Assembly: GCA_025917655.1 (NCBI GenBank)
Contig: CP084611.1
Span: 2,728,001 to 2,792,000, forward strand
Length of the DNA: 64,000 nucleotides
DNA from: Chlorella sorokiniana
Lineage: Eukaryota > Chlorophyta > Trebouxiophyceae > Chlorellales > Chlorellaceae
Direction of reading: 5' to 3'
Every line of letters starts with the position of its first letter. Position 1 is the first letter of the stretch. Made by a program: the position numbers and the translations under genes. The notes beneath the pieces are model-generated. The model searched no databases, was not told where the DNA came from, and saw only the letters and a list, made by a program, of their open reading frames with translations. This document shows positions 1 through 11,998 of this stretch, in pieces.

Positions 1-357
1 CTGGTTGTAAAGCCAGCAACCCAGCACCGCCGCCAACAGCAGGTAGGCGGAGGTCTGAATGACGTTGATTTTTGCGAACTGCAGCACCCCAAAGGCTGCA
101 GTGATGGCGCCAAAAGCGATTCCAGAGCGCTTGGGGTCCCTCCAGAGCAGGAGCTCCTCCTGCAGGGCACCAGGATGGGCATGTCAGCGTCTTTTGCAGC
201 AAGAGCTCCCACCCTGGCAGGCCAGCGCGCGGCAATGGTTGCAACAGGCTGGAACCTTGATCCCAAGCCTGATCGAGACCCCCAAGAACACGTCGAGAGA
301 CCGGCATACCAGGCGGGGGTCTTTCACTGGCAACTTGAACCTGGCTGGTGTGGTCAT
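1..357 (-). CDS. Reticulon-like ER membrane-shaping protein (5' part, runs off left edge)
   Basis: Reticulons insert a hydrophobic hairpin into the endoplasmic reticulum and curve it into tubules. The second exon (159 down to 1) reads EELLLWRDPKRSGIAFGA and then a long hydrophobic stretch, which matches the start of the reticulon homology domain (family hallmark LLLWRDPKKSG followed by the first hairpin). The first exon would run from an ATG at 357-355 to a GT donor at 255-254, with an acceptor at 162-160; both junctions are phase 0. An in-frame ATG at 417 is an alternative start. The second hairpin and C-terminus lie outside the window. The domain call is firm; the exact start is not. Confidence 0.8.
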
Positions 358-728
358 GATGCTTGGTCGGAGGGGATGAAACGGCAAAGCAGGGGAGGGA
401 CAAGGCCTCAGCCCCATTCTTGAGCCCTGCCTTTCTTGTTCCTGAGATTTCTTGCTCCTGCGGATTTATCTTGTGTGCATTGTGTCTGCTGTGTCCACCT
501 GCACAAAGGAACTTCAAGGCTTCGCTGCTAGGGTGCAAGGCAAAAACCGTGTTCTGCCTACTTTCGCGCTTCAAGCAGCCCAGCTGCGTAACGTGGTATT
601 TTTACGGTAATTTTTACCCCACATCTGCAAGTGTAGCGCGCTCCTGCTACTTCAGGGAGCTGGGCGCCTGAATTGGTGTCGGGGAGCGGCTGGAGCTGGG
701 CGGCAGCCAGGAGCTTGCAGCGGAGCAT
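358..728. other. Divergent intergenic region between reticulon and TPR/DUF4604 genes
   Basis: This stretch separates two outward-facing genes and should hold both promoters. It contains an AT-rich island around 594-618 with runs of T flanking ACGGT, which stands out in GC-rich surroundings. No RNA gene or conserved ORF was recognised. Confidence 0.35.
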
Positions 729-1953
729 ATGGGTCGTGGAAAGGGACGAAGAGGTGGAGGCAGCGGCGACCGATATGAGGACCAGTTTGGCGAGACTATG
801 GTTGGACAAGACAGGGCAGAGCATTACGGCTTTGCCGGACGGGGGGGCGGTGGCAGCAAAGGCGGCGACGCAGGCAAGGCTGAAATGTTCTTGGTTTCAA
901 CTGGTTCATGCTGTTGTTTTTGTTGCAAGGTCAAAAGTGTCAGCGAAAGTCTGCTTGGTGTCTTATCCAGGCAGCAGGACCAAGCCAGGCCAAGATGTCA
1001 GCTTCATCCGGCACGTGCCCAAGTTTCTACAGGCCCATGCCCACATGCTGGGAAAGCCGGCTGAAGAGGAGCCTGAGGCTGCCGTGCTGAATCAAAAGTT
1101 TGATGAGAGCAAAAGCGGCAGAGATGAGGACACAGAAGACGATGACAAGGCGAGCGCGTCTGTCGATGCGGTTGAATGTTGATGTTGTCCCGATGCCTAC
1201 AGCCTCTCAGTGCATCGATTGCATGTGCTGCGGAGTCTAACTTGAAATGAGCTTGTCGCGCCTCTGCCTCCCTTATGCAGGATGCCCTGCGCCGCGCCAT
1301 TGAGCAGGACCCCAGCTTGCTGATGCAGCACCCAGAGTTGCAGTCTGTGGCAGACCAAGCGGAGGCAGAGGCAGTGAAGGCCAAGGGCAACTCCGCCTTC
1401 GCTGCTGGCAAAATGGAGGAGGCGGCACGGCTGTTCACGCGCTGCATTGAGCTTGATGCCGGCAACCACATCTACTTCAGCAATCGTGCGGCCGCATTCA
1501 CAGGGATGAAAGACTACGCTGCAGCTGTGCAAGATGCCCGCCGATGCACCGTGCTGCAGCCAAAGTGGGCCAAGGGATGGAGCCGGCTTGGGGCCGCCTA
1601 CTATGGGCTGGAGCAGTTCTCAGAGGTACGCACCTGCAGTAGTGCGCTGTCTTCGATTTCATGTCGGTGAGCTTGCTGCCGGAGCACGGGCCTCAGCCAT
1701 CTTTTGCAAGTTTTGGCGGCGCCCATTGCAGGCACGTGAGGCATATCAGCAAGCCTGCCGCTTGGAACCCAGCGACTCGCAGCTGCAGGTCGCCCTGCAA
1801 AAGGCTGCTGCGCAAGAAGAAAAGGAGGCGGCAGAGGGCCGACACAAGTTCAAGCGCAAACTGGAGGAGCGCGACGCCAACAAGCGGCAACGGTTGGCGC
1901 GCCCTCCTGCAGCCAAGAAGGACAATCTGCTCAGCTTCGGCGAGGATGAGTGA
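729..1953 (+). CDS. TPR protein with DUF4604/KIAA1143-like N- and C-terminal ends
   Basis: I reconstruct four exons: 729-873, 971-1170, 1281-1625 and 1732-1953, about 303 aa with all phases agreeing. The N-terminus is Gly/Arg-rich. It is followed by VSFIRHVPKFLQ, which resembles the DUF4604 (KIAA1143) start motif of the type VSYVRPAEPAFLARF. Exons 3-4 hold three TPR-like helical pairs (KAKGNSAFAAGKMEEAARLF, YFSNRAAAFTGMKDYAAAV, GWSRLGAAYYGLEQF). The tail is lysine-rich and coiled and ends KKDNLLSFGEDE, like the DUF4604 ending LLSFDNEDE. Intron 1 appears to use a GC donor (GACGCAG|GCAAGG). TPR units of this kind usually bind Hsp70/Hsp90 tails, but no function is proven. The TPR call is strong; the DUF4604 link is from memory. 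Confidence 0.75.
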
Positions 1954-2202
1954 TATTGGAGATGCAATGCTTCTCTCACTTCGAGCAAAATGACAATGCG
2001 AAGAAAACTCCAGGCTTGACCGCTTGAGCAGTGGAGAAGGAATTCTTGGAGCAAACACAAGTTCACCGAGCGGCGGCAGGCTGTTATGGCGCCTGCTGCC
2101 TTACACCCTGCCCTTGAAGGGCCTGCCCTGTGCTAAGGTGATTATCGCAGCGCGGTAGCTTCATGAACAACCGCCGCCGCAAGTTCCAGTTTCTGCGTAA
2201 GC

Positions 2203-5200
2203 ATGCTGCGCAGCTTCTCCACAGCACGGGTTGATGAACAGGAGCAAGGCCGCAGTGTCTTGCTATCCAGAATGGCAGCGCTCGACGATCAAGTGCAACC
2301 TTGGCGCTTAGCGCCTGCCGGAGCTCAGCTGCAAAAGTTGCGCAGCCTGAGCGCACAGCAGGCCATTGTGCCGTTGCAGCGGGTCTCGAGCACGCTCGAG
2401 GAGCACGTCTCTAATGTGAAGCGTAACAGTCAGTTGCTGCTGACTACAGCGCAGACCGCCCTCCAGAATGGGCTTGGAGCAGACGACCTGCAGCTGCTAA
2501 AACGGCTTGGGGCTTCTTCTGACACGTCTACGCGCTCACCACCTGCCATGCGCCGTGTTGCCAGCGACACGAACTTCTTGCAGCACACTCCCGGCCGGCT
2601 GCGGCTCCAGCGCCCGCCGACCACCGCGCAGCAGCAGCAGGGTTTGACGCGCGAGCAGCAGCAACGGCAGGCGGATGCATGGGATTGGCTCTCTGCGCTC
2701 AACAGCACATTGAACCAAGCACGAGCTGCGCAGCAGTCGCGTTTTCAGTTGACACGAACAGGGTTGGAGGAGCAGGTGAGGTGTGGTTCTGAGTGTTGTG
2801 AGATGGGTGCTTGCTGTGGCTGTTTAAGCCTGTCTTACAGGCAGAATTGGTGCTTAGGTCGATTATGATACCTTTCACAAAAGGCAGACGCAAGCGACAG
2901 CTGCAGGAAAGGCAGTCTTCACAGACCGTCTTGTCTCTGGCACAGAGGCCAGCTCGCACTCCTCCTCTTGTCCACTCATGTGCACTTCCTGCATCCCTGT
3001 AGGCCAAGCAGCTAGTGCACAGTGCCTCCAGCATGAGCCTGACGGATATGCGGGAGCAGCTGCTGCAGAAGCCCAAGTTGGCCCTCAACACTGCGGCGCA
3101 GACGTTGGAGAACTGCCAGCAGAACCTGCAGGTGCTGCAGACCAACCTGCAGCAGAGCATCGCTGAGGGGCGGTCGTCGCTGGAGCGGCGGTTGGCCACT
3201 TTGGGGGAGCCTGGGTCCCCCAGCACCAGCGCCTCCCGCCTGGCAGCCCTGCTCACCACGCCACGACTCAGCCCCAACAGCAGCAGCGCGGCAGAGCAGG
3301 CGGTGTCAGGCGGCGACCAGCAGCAGCAGGAGAACACAATGCCATCGTGGTCGCTGCTGCCTGTGACGCTTCGAGGGCGCGAGGCGGCTGCCATTGAGAC
3401 GCTGGAGGAGGGGGATGAGGAGGACGCGGAAGAGCCCTCTACCAGCGGACGTGTGTGGGGCCCTTTCCAGCGGCAGGCGCGGCGGCGGCGCCAAGGCCGT
3501 GATGGGGAATGGCGCAGCAGCCTGCGGGAAGACGGTCGGCAGGTTCTGATCGTAACCACCGCAGCGCTGCCCTGGATGACAGGCACTGCGGTGAACCCAT
3601 TGCTGCGCGCGGCCTACTTGGCGCGAGAACGTGGGCGGAAGGTCACCCTTATGATTCCCTGGTTGGCCAAGCCTGACCAGAGCAGGGTGTTCCCCAACAA
3701 CACCACATTTGATACCCCGGAGGAGCAGGAGGAGGTGAGCATGGCTGAGCAGTAGATGGGGGAGAGGCAAGTTGCACCATCTGGCATGTTGAGAGGCTGA
3801 GGGGCCCACCCTGCATTTTCTTCCTCACGCAGTACGTGCGCGAGTGGGTGAAAAACGCACCGGCTTCGATTCTGACTTCAGGGTGACGTTTTATCCGGGA
3901 CGCTATGCGCCAGAGAAGTGCAGCATCCTGCCTGTGGGAGACCCCACGCAGTACGTGCCAGACCATGAGGTGGGTTTGGGACCAGCAAGATGTGAGCAGG
4001 CACTGCTATAAGCGTGCCCTGGTGCGATTTTAAACAGCATTCGACTGTTGTGCTGTTCAGAAGACGGGCAGTCACTTTACAAGTGTCCTTCCCCCTTCTG
4101 TTTCCACCAGGCGGACGTGGCAATTCTGGAAGAGCCAGAGCACCTGAACTGGTACCACCACGGTCGGCGCTGGACCGACAAGTTCAACCACGTAGTGGGT
4201 GTGGTCCACACCAACTACCTCGACTACGCCCGCAGGCAAGCCGGGTGCCCCAGGGCTGCCTGGGCTTGTGGTGAAGGGTGTTGGGGTGGCGTGAGCTGAT
4301 AGATTGCGCTATGCGTGCAACGCCAGCCCATGGCCTGTGCTGCAGGGAGGAGGGCGGTGACACCAAGGAGTTCTTGCTCAAGCACATCAACAACTGGGTG
4401 TGCCGCATCCACTGCCACAAGGTGGTCAAGCTCAGTGATGCGGTGCAGCCTTTACCCAAGCAGACCACCGAGTTTGTGCACGGCGTGGCAGAGAGCTTCC
4501 TGGAGGTGGGCAAGAAGAAAAGCGAGCCGCCGCAGGATGGAGGCAAGAGGTGAGTGCGTGCCAAGCTCGACACCTTGGCGGCAAGGGCCACTGCGTCCCC
4601 GGCAGCCATGCATGCCTTTACGTCAAGCCAAAAGCGTTCCTTCTGCTGCCATTGGTCAGGTTCAAGCGCGGCGCTTATTTCATTGGCAAGGTGGTGTGGG
4701 CTAAGGGCTACACCGAGCTGCTGGACCTGATGACCAGGCACAGCCGCAGCCACGGCGGGGTGGACATGGACTGCTATGGCACTGGGGAGGACTTGGAGGC
4801 GGTGAGCACCAGCCCTCCTTTGCAGTGCTGCGCATTGCTGAGGCCGGGTGCTGTTTACGCGAGGGTGCTGTTGCGGGAGCAGCAGGGCAGCGTTTCATGT
4901 CCAGTCCCTCTGCTCCACTCTGAAGGTCAAGTCTGAGGCAGCCAACAGGCGGCTGAAGCTGCGCTTTCATGGCGCCAAGGACCACCTGGACTCCGCCATG
5001 CACGAGTACCAGGTGTGTTATGTCCTATCTTTCCTGTTTGTTTGCGTCCCTCTCCCACCATTTCTGCAAGCTTGTGATTGTGGTTAAAGATGTGCGCGTT
5101 TTGTTGGTTTTTTGGGGGCGGGGGCCGGCGGGGCAGAGCGCAGAAGCAGCACATGGATGCCCGTAGGTGACAGCCTCGCCAATCCTCCGAGGTATTCGTC

Positions 5201-6056
5201 AGCAGACTTGCCCTGATCCGCTACCATACCCTCTGCTCCACAGGTGTTCATCAATCCGTCCACCAGCGATGTTGTTGCCACTACCACCGCTGAAGCGCTT
5301 GCTATGGGCAAATGGGTCATCTGTGCCGACCACCCATCCAACCGCTTCTTCTCACAGTTTAAGAACTGCCTTATTTTCAAGTGCGTGGGCTGGCTATCGC
5401 TAGCAGAAAAGAGCTGGGCTGCAGTTGACGCTGTCGTGGGCCCTATATATCACATGCTTGCTTTTGGTGGGCTCCCCATTGACATCCACCCTGCACCCCA
5501 AAACCCCGGCCAGGACCCCGAGGAGTTTTCTCGCCATATAGCATATGCACTGCAGCACGAGCCGCACCCCATGGGCCCCGAGGACCGCATGCACCTCACC
5601 TGGGAGGCCGCTACGGAACGTTTTTGGATGTCACAGGTGGGCCACCCTGCAAGCAAGCCGAACACCCGCTGACCCAGCAGCATGTTGACTGCTTACAAAC
5701 AGCATACTGTTGACCTGGCTTTCTCACTGCCCATGCTTTATGCCGCCCTCCATGCAGAGCTAACCTCCAAGGATTTGCGCCATTCGCCGCTGGACAACCT
5801 GCTGCACACTGCGCACAATGCGATGACAGGGCTTGAGTCGATGCGCGCGCTTGCAGGCGCCGGCGCCAACACTAGGGACAACCCACAGCGTATTACCGAC
5901 TATGAGCCCACAGCCGCCGACGTGGGGGCCTGTTTGACGATCGCAGGCGCGCAGTCAAGGCACACGGCAGTGCAGCTGTGCTTGCATCAACATCCGCCAA
6001 TGCTGCGGGCAGCAGTCCCCTCCCAAGTTCACAAGCAAAGCAACGTGCTTGAGTGA
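2203..6056 (+). CDS. DGD1: Digalactosyldiacylglycerol synthase, DGD1 type (one-base frameshift)
   Basis: DGD1 transfers galactose from UDP-Gal to MGDG, making the thylakoid lipid DGDG at the outer plastid envelope. Ten exons fit: 2203-2775, 3003-3734, 3833-3969, 4111-4235, 4346-4549, 4660-4801, 4926-5012, 5244-5384, 5514-5636 and 5760-6056, about 853 aa (plant DGD1 is about 808). The first 400 residues are a coiled extension typical of DGD1 rather than DGD2. Then come [67 protein letters not shown] and [19 protein letters not shown], all family hallmarks of this GT4 enzyme. Intron 4 has a GC donor. In exon 3 the frame breaks at an A5 run (3851-3855); one more A restores the conserved reading. 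Intron 5385-5513 is 43 codons without a stop, so it could be retained. Confidence 0.93.
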
Positions 6057-6197
6057 TGAGCGGCAATGTACGCACACCTGCCTTGTGGGCTGGCTTTTTG
6101 CGACCTGTTTGGTCAATCACAGTGAAGGCTGGGCTTTCAAACCTATCCCGCATGTTGACCAATGTACAACCCATCCAATGATTGATCTGATACTCAC

Positions 6198-6202
6198 TGT
6201 AA
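6198..6202 (+). terminator. Candidate TGTAA polyadenylation signal of the DGD1 gene
   Basis: TGTAA is the usual poly(A) signal of chlorophyte nuclear genes. This copy lies about 140 bases after the DGD1 stop and about 235 before the next start codon. The rest of 6057-6435 shows nothing else I can name. Confidence 0.4.
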
Positions 6203-6435
6203 ATCGATGAGGACTTATGTCACTGTACGCGATGAGAGTGAAATCACAACCAGTTGAGTCATTGCCCTGCCGGCGCCTTCTAGATTGGCCAGCTGGCAGC
6301 TTGATGGGGGCCTCCAGTAGGAGGGCAGACCTCTCAGAACTTATAATACAACGTTGTTGTCCTCATCTGGTTGAAATTTTAGGCCTCGCTCGAAGCGTGA
6401 CAGAAACACAACCTCCATCGCTCTCAAAGGACGGG

Positions 6436-9400
6436 ATGGCTTGCGCAGGAATAGACGTGGGAGATGCCGCGTCATGCATTGCCGTGGCTCGGAAAGGAGG
6501 TGAGCCGCTGGGATGGCGACCTCCTCCACCATCACCCGGCATGATCCGCGGTTCGCTGCCTGGGCGCTGGCAAAGCACGCAGCACATACCTGGAAGCCGT
6601 TGAATCCCCTGCAGAGATCGTTAGAAGGAGCCTGCGGTGGGGCTATGGGTCCACATGCCTGTTGACCGCTGCGCCTCTTGCGTTGCAGGAGTGGATGTGC
6701 TGCTTAACAAGGAGAGCAAGCGTGAGACGCCCAGCGTCATCACATTTACATCTAAGCAGCGCATGATGGGCACTGATGCAGGTGGGTATTCAGAAGGATG
6801 CTCCTCCTGCCCGTGGACGGCTGCGGCTGATGTGCAGCCGTGCGGGCCCCGTCTCTGTTGTTGATGTGGGGGCGTAACCAGCCTTTGTTGCGCTCCCCTG
6901 CTGTGTATGCCACTCTCCTGCAGTGGGCAGCATGTCTACCAACCCGCGCAACACTGTGAGCCAGCTGAAACGGCTGATGGGCAAGAAGTTCAGCGATCCT
7001 CATGTTCAGGAGGACTTGCAAAACTTTCCATTCACTGTTGTGGCGGGGCCCAGTGGCGAGTGCCTGATCGAGGTGAGGGTGCGTTTTTGCAAGCTCAGCA
7101 AGACATTTAGCCATGCAAACACGCACCAATTGTGAGGTTGACTTGCAACCACCTGCCGCTGGCAACCATCTGTGCAGGCGACATATCTGGACAAGCCCCA
7201 CCGGTTTACCCCGAGCAGCTGATGGCCATGCTGCTGGTAGACCTGAAGGAGATTGCCGAGACGGAGGGCTGCCCCGTGACCGAGGCCGTTCTGTCTGTGC
7301 CGGTCTACTACACAGAGCCTGAGCGCCATGCCATGCTGGCAGCAGCGCAGGTTGGAATTTTGGGCAGGCTGCAATGGGAAGCGCAGGAGCCTGATTGGCA
7401 GTTCAAGCTTGCGCAGCGGGTGTGAATGCCTCCTACGTGTTTTTGTTGCATTCACCTGTGCGTGCTTGCACCCCTCCCCCTTTTCACCTCCCGCCGCCCT
7501 CCTCCCCTTCCCGGTCGGCTTGCAGACTGCGGGTCTCAACTGCCTGCGCCTGCTGAACGAGACAACGGCCACTGCACTGGCTTACGGCATCTACAAGACC
7601 GACCTGCCCGAGGGGGAGCCGGTGCATGTCGTGTTTGTGGACGTGGGCTACGCCTCCACCCAGGTCTGCGTGGTGGCTCTGAAGAAGGGGCAGCTGCAGG
7701 TGCTGTCCAACGCTTGGGACCGGGACCTGGGCGGCCGCAACTTTGACCAAGTCCTCTTCAACCATTTTGTCAAGTGCGTTAGAGGACGGTGCAGGCCAAT
7801 GCATGCGGTGAACTGCCAGGGTCCAGCCATGCAACCTACTGCAGCACGCTATTGGGGTATCCTTCAACTCCATTGTGTGCCGCGCCCCCCTCCCCCTCGC
7901 ACCCCCACCCCCACACCCACCCCGGGCAACCCCACAGGGAGTTCCAAGAGCGGTACAAAATTGATGTGCGTGGCAACATGCGGGCTTGCCATCGCCTGCG
8001 CATGGGGTGCGAGAAGATGAAGAAGGTGCTGACCACCAACCCCGAGGCGCCCATCAGCGTGGAGTGCATCATGAACGACGTGGACGTGCAGGGGGTCATC
8101 GCCCGGGACGTGTTTGAGGAGGAGGCTCGCGATGTGCTGGGCCGCCTGCTCAACCCCGTCAAGAAGGTGTGGGCATGGGATGAGGATTATGTTGGCGAGG
8201 GGAATGTTGGCGGTGGTGTTGGTGGTGAGCAAAGCGGCTGGCAACGCAGCGCAACGATCTAAGGAAGGCTGCCGCTATGCTCTGCATTCTCAGACTTTCC
8301 TGCCGCTGCCCCACGCGCGCTGCAGGCGCTGGCAGACGCGGGTCTGGAGCCGAGCCAGGTGGCCAACGTGGAGGTGGTTGGCGGGTCGACGCGCGTGCCC
8401 GCCGTGCTGCGCCTGCTCACCGAGTTTTTCGGGAGGGAGCCCAGCCGCACGCTCAACGCCAAGGAGACTGTGTCGCGCGGCTGCGCGTTGCAGTGCGCCA
8501 TGCTGAGCCCCACCTTCCGCGTGCGCGACTTCCAGGTCCTGGACTCCTTCCCGTACGGGGTGCAGTTCAGGTGGGTGGGCTGGGGCCGCCGCCTGTGGGC
8601 ATGTGACGGCCGTCCAGCCTGGCGGGGCAGGCCCAGCGGGCAGTTTTGCAGCCTTGGTCGGAGCGGTCACATGCTTAGGTCACAAGTTCATAAAGGCCGT
8701 GTTCTGTACCAGGCCCATGACACCGTCCGCTGGGCTTGGCTTGGGACCACAGCTGAAAAAGTTGTTCAAAGGCACCACCAGCCCCTGCCTGCCCTCCCGA
8801 GCTGCAGTTGGGAGAAGGATGGCCAGGAGGTGACCAGCACTGTGTTTGAGCGCGGCAGCCTGGTGCCCAGCGCCAAGATGCTGACCTTTTACCGCGCCGA
8901 CCCCTTCTCAATCCGTGCCGAGTACACCCCAGACTCGGACATTCCCACCACAGCGGACCGCGCCATTGGTAGGCGGGGCTGAAGCGCAGATGCAACCCTG
9001 GCAGGGTCATGCTGAATGCCGCGGCTGTGCGCACCCATGCATGGAACCCTGGGACCGTTGCATTCACTGCCGTCACATGTGCCTGCCAACATCCCTTGCG
9101 GTTTGCAGGCAGCTTTGACATTGGTCCCTTTGCAATTCCTGCGGGCTCCGACAAGGCCAAGCTCAAGGTGAAAGTGATGTTGAACCTGAATGGCGTGGTG
9201 GTGGTGGAGAACGCACAGGTCATCGAGGAAGAGGAGGTGGAGGAGGAGGCCCCGCAGCCAGCCGCCGCACCCGCCACCGACCAGCCAATGGCAGACGCCG
9301 ACGCAGCCAAGCCGGCCGGCGAGGATGCGGCGGGCGGTGCTGCTGACGCTGCGGCGTCTGCCAACGGCGATGCGCCCATGGCAGAGGATGCGGCTGCGGC

Positions 9401-10912
9401 AGCTCCTGCACCCCAGAAGGTGACCAAGAAGCGTGTGAAGAAGCACGCGGTGCCTTTTGCTAGCCACACCGCGGCGCTTAGTGACGAGCAGCTGCAGAAG
9501 CTGTATGAGGTGGAGGTCGAGCTGGCGCTACAGGTGGGATGGCGCACTTACTGTGTGGGTGGCAGGCGCGGGGGATGAGGATGGCGGCTGCAAGTCGGTG
9601 TCTGGCAGCTTCATGCATGGCAATGAGAAGGTGCGGCTGACTGAGCGAGCGTAGCAGGACGGGCGCATTGGCCTTCCCGTCATGCACCCCCGTGTCCAGG
9701 GTCTTGCCTGGCCTGATCCTCATCATCATACGCCTTCATGTGTGGCCTGCCTGTGCATGAGTACCTCACGCATGTTTTGCATCCCCCCGCTCCCGCAGGC
9801 ACGCATCCAGGCAGAGACCAATGACGCCAAGAATGCGCTGGAGGCATACATATACTCGCTGCGCAACCGCTTGCACGACTCACTGGCGCCGTACATGCGA
9901 GAAGAGTCCAGGGCGGCGCTGCTGGAGCAGCTCGAGCAGCTCGAGGTGGGGGTTCTGGGCCAGTCGCTGCACATGCCTTACAATGTGGGAGGTGCTGGCT
10001 GCCCCTGCAGCTGGTTTCCGGTGCTGTTGCCCAAGTCTTGCCAAACCCCGGCACATGGTCGTGCACCCTCCCCCGCCGCACACGCACGCACACACCAGGG
10101 TGGCCGCTACTTGGCAGCGGTGCAGCGCGAGCAGGGACTGTGCGGCATTGCTTGCATGGGGTATCCTATGGGGGCTGGGGGGCTGTTTGGATTCCAGCCG
10201 TTTCTCACACCAACACCAAACACACCATCCTTTGCAGAACTGGCTGTATGAGGAGGGGGAGGATGAGGTGAAGAGCGTGTACGTGGCCAAGCTGGAAGAG
10301 GTGCGCAAGCTGGGAGACCCTGCGGAGCAGCGTGCGGCCAACGATGTCGCGCTGCCTGGAGCGGCGGCCAGCCTGCGTGCCGCGTGTCAGGGATTCCTAA
10401 CCGCGCTGCGGGAGACGCGCACTGCACATTTGGAGGAGGACGAGAAGAAAAAGGTGGCGGGCGAGTGCCAGGCAGCGCTGGACTGGCTGGCAGAGAAGGA
10501 GACCCTGCAGCAGCAGGCAGCCAAGGTGAGCTGCGCAAGACCACGTGCCATTGCAGGGCCGGCGGGCGGTTAAGATACATCCTGGCGTCTCCCCGCTGGC
10601 ATTTTCTGGCATGTACGAACGATTTCTATTCCCAGTGCTAAAGGCCTCGCATCCACACTCCCTCTGGTGCAGTACGACGACCCAGTCCTTCTGGCAGCAG
10701 ACGTGCAAAAGAAGGAAGAGACTGTCCGGCGGGTGTGTGAACCTGTCGTCAGCAAGCCGCCGCCGCCGCTCCCAAAGGCGGAGGAGCCTTCCGTGGAGTC
10801 CGCTGCGGACAAGATGGAGACAGATGCTGAGGCTGGGCCGCAGCTGGCAGAGGCCCAGGACGCCGCAGACAGCCCGCGCGCAGTGCAAGAGGACACGCCT
10901 ATGGAGGCTTAG
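6436..10912 (+). CDS. HSP110: HSP110-class Hsp70-family chaperone / nucleotide exchange factor (one-base frameshift)
   Basis: HSP110 proteins act as nucleotide exchange factors for cytosolic Hsp70 and as holdases. Twelve exons join in phase (6436-6499, 6689-6781, 6924-7072, 7178-7350, 7526-7773, 7938-8166, 8326-8570, 8808-8968, 9109-9533, 9799-9945, 10238-10525, 10673-10912), giving about 820 aa, close to plant Hsp70-14/15. The nucleotide-binding domain shows [31 protein letters not shown] and [16 protein letters not shown]110-specific features follow: [20 protein letters not shown], an acidic/alanine-rich loop in the substrate domain (encoded around 9225-9420) and a long helical C-terminus. 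Exon 4 breaks frame at a C4 run (7209-7212); one extra C restores [11 protein letters not shown]. Splice sites and spacing look normal, so the gene is probably functional. Confidence 0.94.
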
Positions 10913-10998
10913 GCACTTGCTGCTCCACTGACAAGATTCTGTCTTGATCTCCCGGACAATCCCATGGAATTGCTCCAATGACATTGATAGGTGGCAGA

Positions 10999-11018
10999 TT
11001 TACAGCAACATGATTACA
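10999..11018 (-). terminator. Two candidate TGTAA poly(A) signals for the minus-strand S21 gene
   Basis: TTACA occurs at 10999-11003 and 11014-11018 within a small direct repeat of TTACAGCAACATGA. On the minus strand these read TGTAA about 190-205 bases past the S21 stop codon. The region 10913-11204 is otherwise a convergent intergenic gap. Confidence 0.35.
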
Positions 11019-11204
11019 GCAACATGAAATGAAGCGGAATATGACCAAGTGAGGTCACAGCAGGTGTTCCGTCCATGCAGCGTGGTCAAAACCCGCGGGA
11101 TTTGCGCTTCATTGCCCAGCGCAGCATCTCTCTGCGTGGCAACAAGACAGACAGAAGCCTTTGGCGAAAACAGAGCAGATTGCCTGAACTGACTTTCGGG
11201 GTGC

Positions 11205-11666
11205 CTACCTGAACTCTTGCTGCTGCAGCTTTTTCTCTGATGCGCTCTTTTCCAGTTTACGACGCTCGCTTGGCTTCATGTACACCTGCTGAGCCTTAGC
11301 TGTCTCCATAAAGCCCTCCTCCTGCACCTGGCGATTCAAGGCACGCCATGCCTTATCAACATTGCCATTTGGCACGTCCACTGTGATATATGGCCGCAAC
11401 TGCTGTGTCTGCTGGATATGAGCTGCTGCCTGCATAAGGTCAGGGAATGCAGGACTCAACAGGACGTCAGTGCAGACGGTGTCCGTGAAGCGCCAACCCC
11501 ACAGGGATGGCTGGGCAACAGCCTGCACCGACATGCCACCGCCTATACTCCCGCGCCATCGTTTCTGCTCAACGATGCAAGCCGGCAGCATCGCCCGCAA
11601 CCAGCCTGAGTGGGCGCGCCTGAGGAATAGCTGCAGTCTGTTGTCTGGCTGCCGGTAAGATCGCAT
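11205..11666 (-). CDS. Bacterial-type ribosomal protein bS21 (organellar)
   Basis: The C-terminal ~60 residues read VDVPNGNVDKAWRALNRQ, then KAQQVYMKPSERRKLEK and a lysine-rich end. This is the bS21 pattern: N-terminal NVDKALRALKR, a central YxKPSExRK box and a basic tail. bS21 binds the small ribosomal subunit near the platform. The ~90-residue N-terminal extension is Arg-rich and poor in acids, consistent with a mitochondrial or plastid presequence; I cannot decide which. An in-frame stretch from about 11440 to 11480 (GTCTGC...TGCAG on the minus strand) could be a short intron. Several ATGs (11666, 11591, 11534) could serve as start; the longest is given. The gene is head-to-head with beta-amylase. 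Confidence 0.72.
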   Translation of the reverse strand: MRSYRQPDNRLQLFLRRAHSGWLRAMLPACIVEQKRWRGSIGGGMSVQAVAQPSLWGWRFTDTVCTDVLLSPAFPDLMQAAAHIQQTQQLRPYITVDVPNGNVDKAWRALNRQVQEEGFMETAKAQQVYMKPSERRKLEKSASEKKLQQQEFR

Positions 11667-11998
11667 TCAATATCTCTCTAAGCGAACAGGTCCCGAGTCC
11701 TGCCCTAAGGGCGCTGCTGTGAGCCATGGCCTGACCTCACAAGTCAGCGGTGCGCTTCCAGACACTCCGTGAATCGGCAATAACTGGTTGCGTTTTATAC
11801 AAGGCGGGTTTCTGTAGGAGGGCCAGCACGCAGTACACAGCGGTGGCAGCCCCGCCGACGCTTCCTTTCCCGAAGTCTTTGCGTCCACACCCGTTTCGTT
11901 TCTCTTGCGCAAGCCCGGCTTCCGCTCGAAACATCCTCTCTCCACCTCCCGACACCACGCCTGCTTATGGAGCCAGCCGCAGCCCGTCTAGCAACACG
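11667..11998. promoter_or_regulatory. Shared divergent promoter region, S21 gene (-) and beta-amylase (+)
   Basis: Only about 330 bases separate the two start codons. A TATA-like TTTTATA at 11793-11799 lies about 200 bases before the beta-amylase ATG and could serve that gene. No other element was recognised. Confidence 0.35.

Noticed and set aside
3833-3969. Programmed ribosomal frameshift in DGD1
   Set aside because: The A5 run could look slippery, but no downstream structure was seen, family members are not known to shift here, and the same kind of lesion hits many unrelated genes in the window.
7132-7425. Alternative HSP110 exon 4 reading starting [15 protein letters not shown]
   Set aside because: It needs an acceptor in the wrong phase for the exon 3 donor. 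Reading [12 protein letters not shown] from the phase-matched acceptor with one lost C fits the family better.
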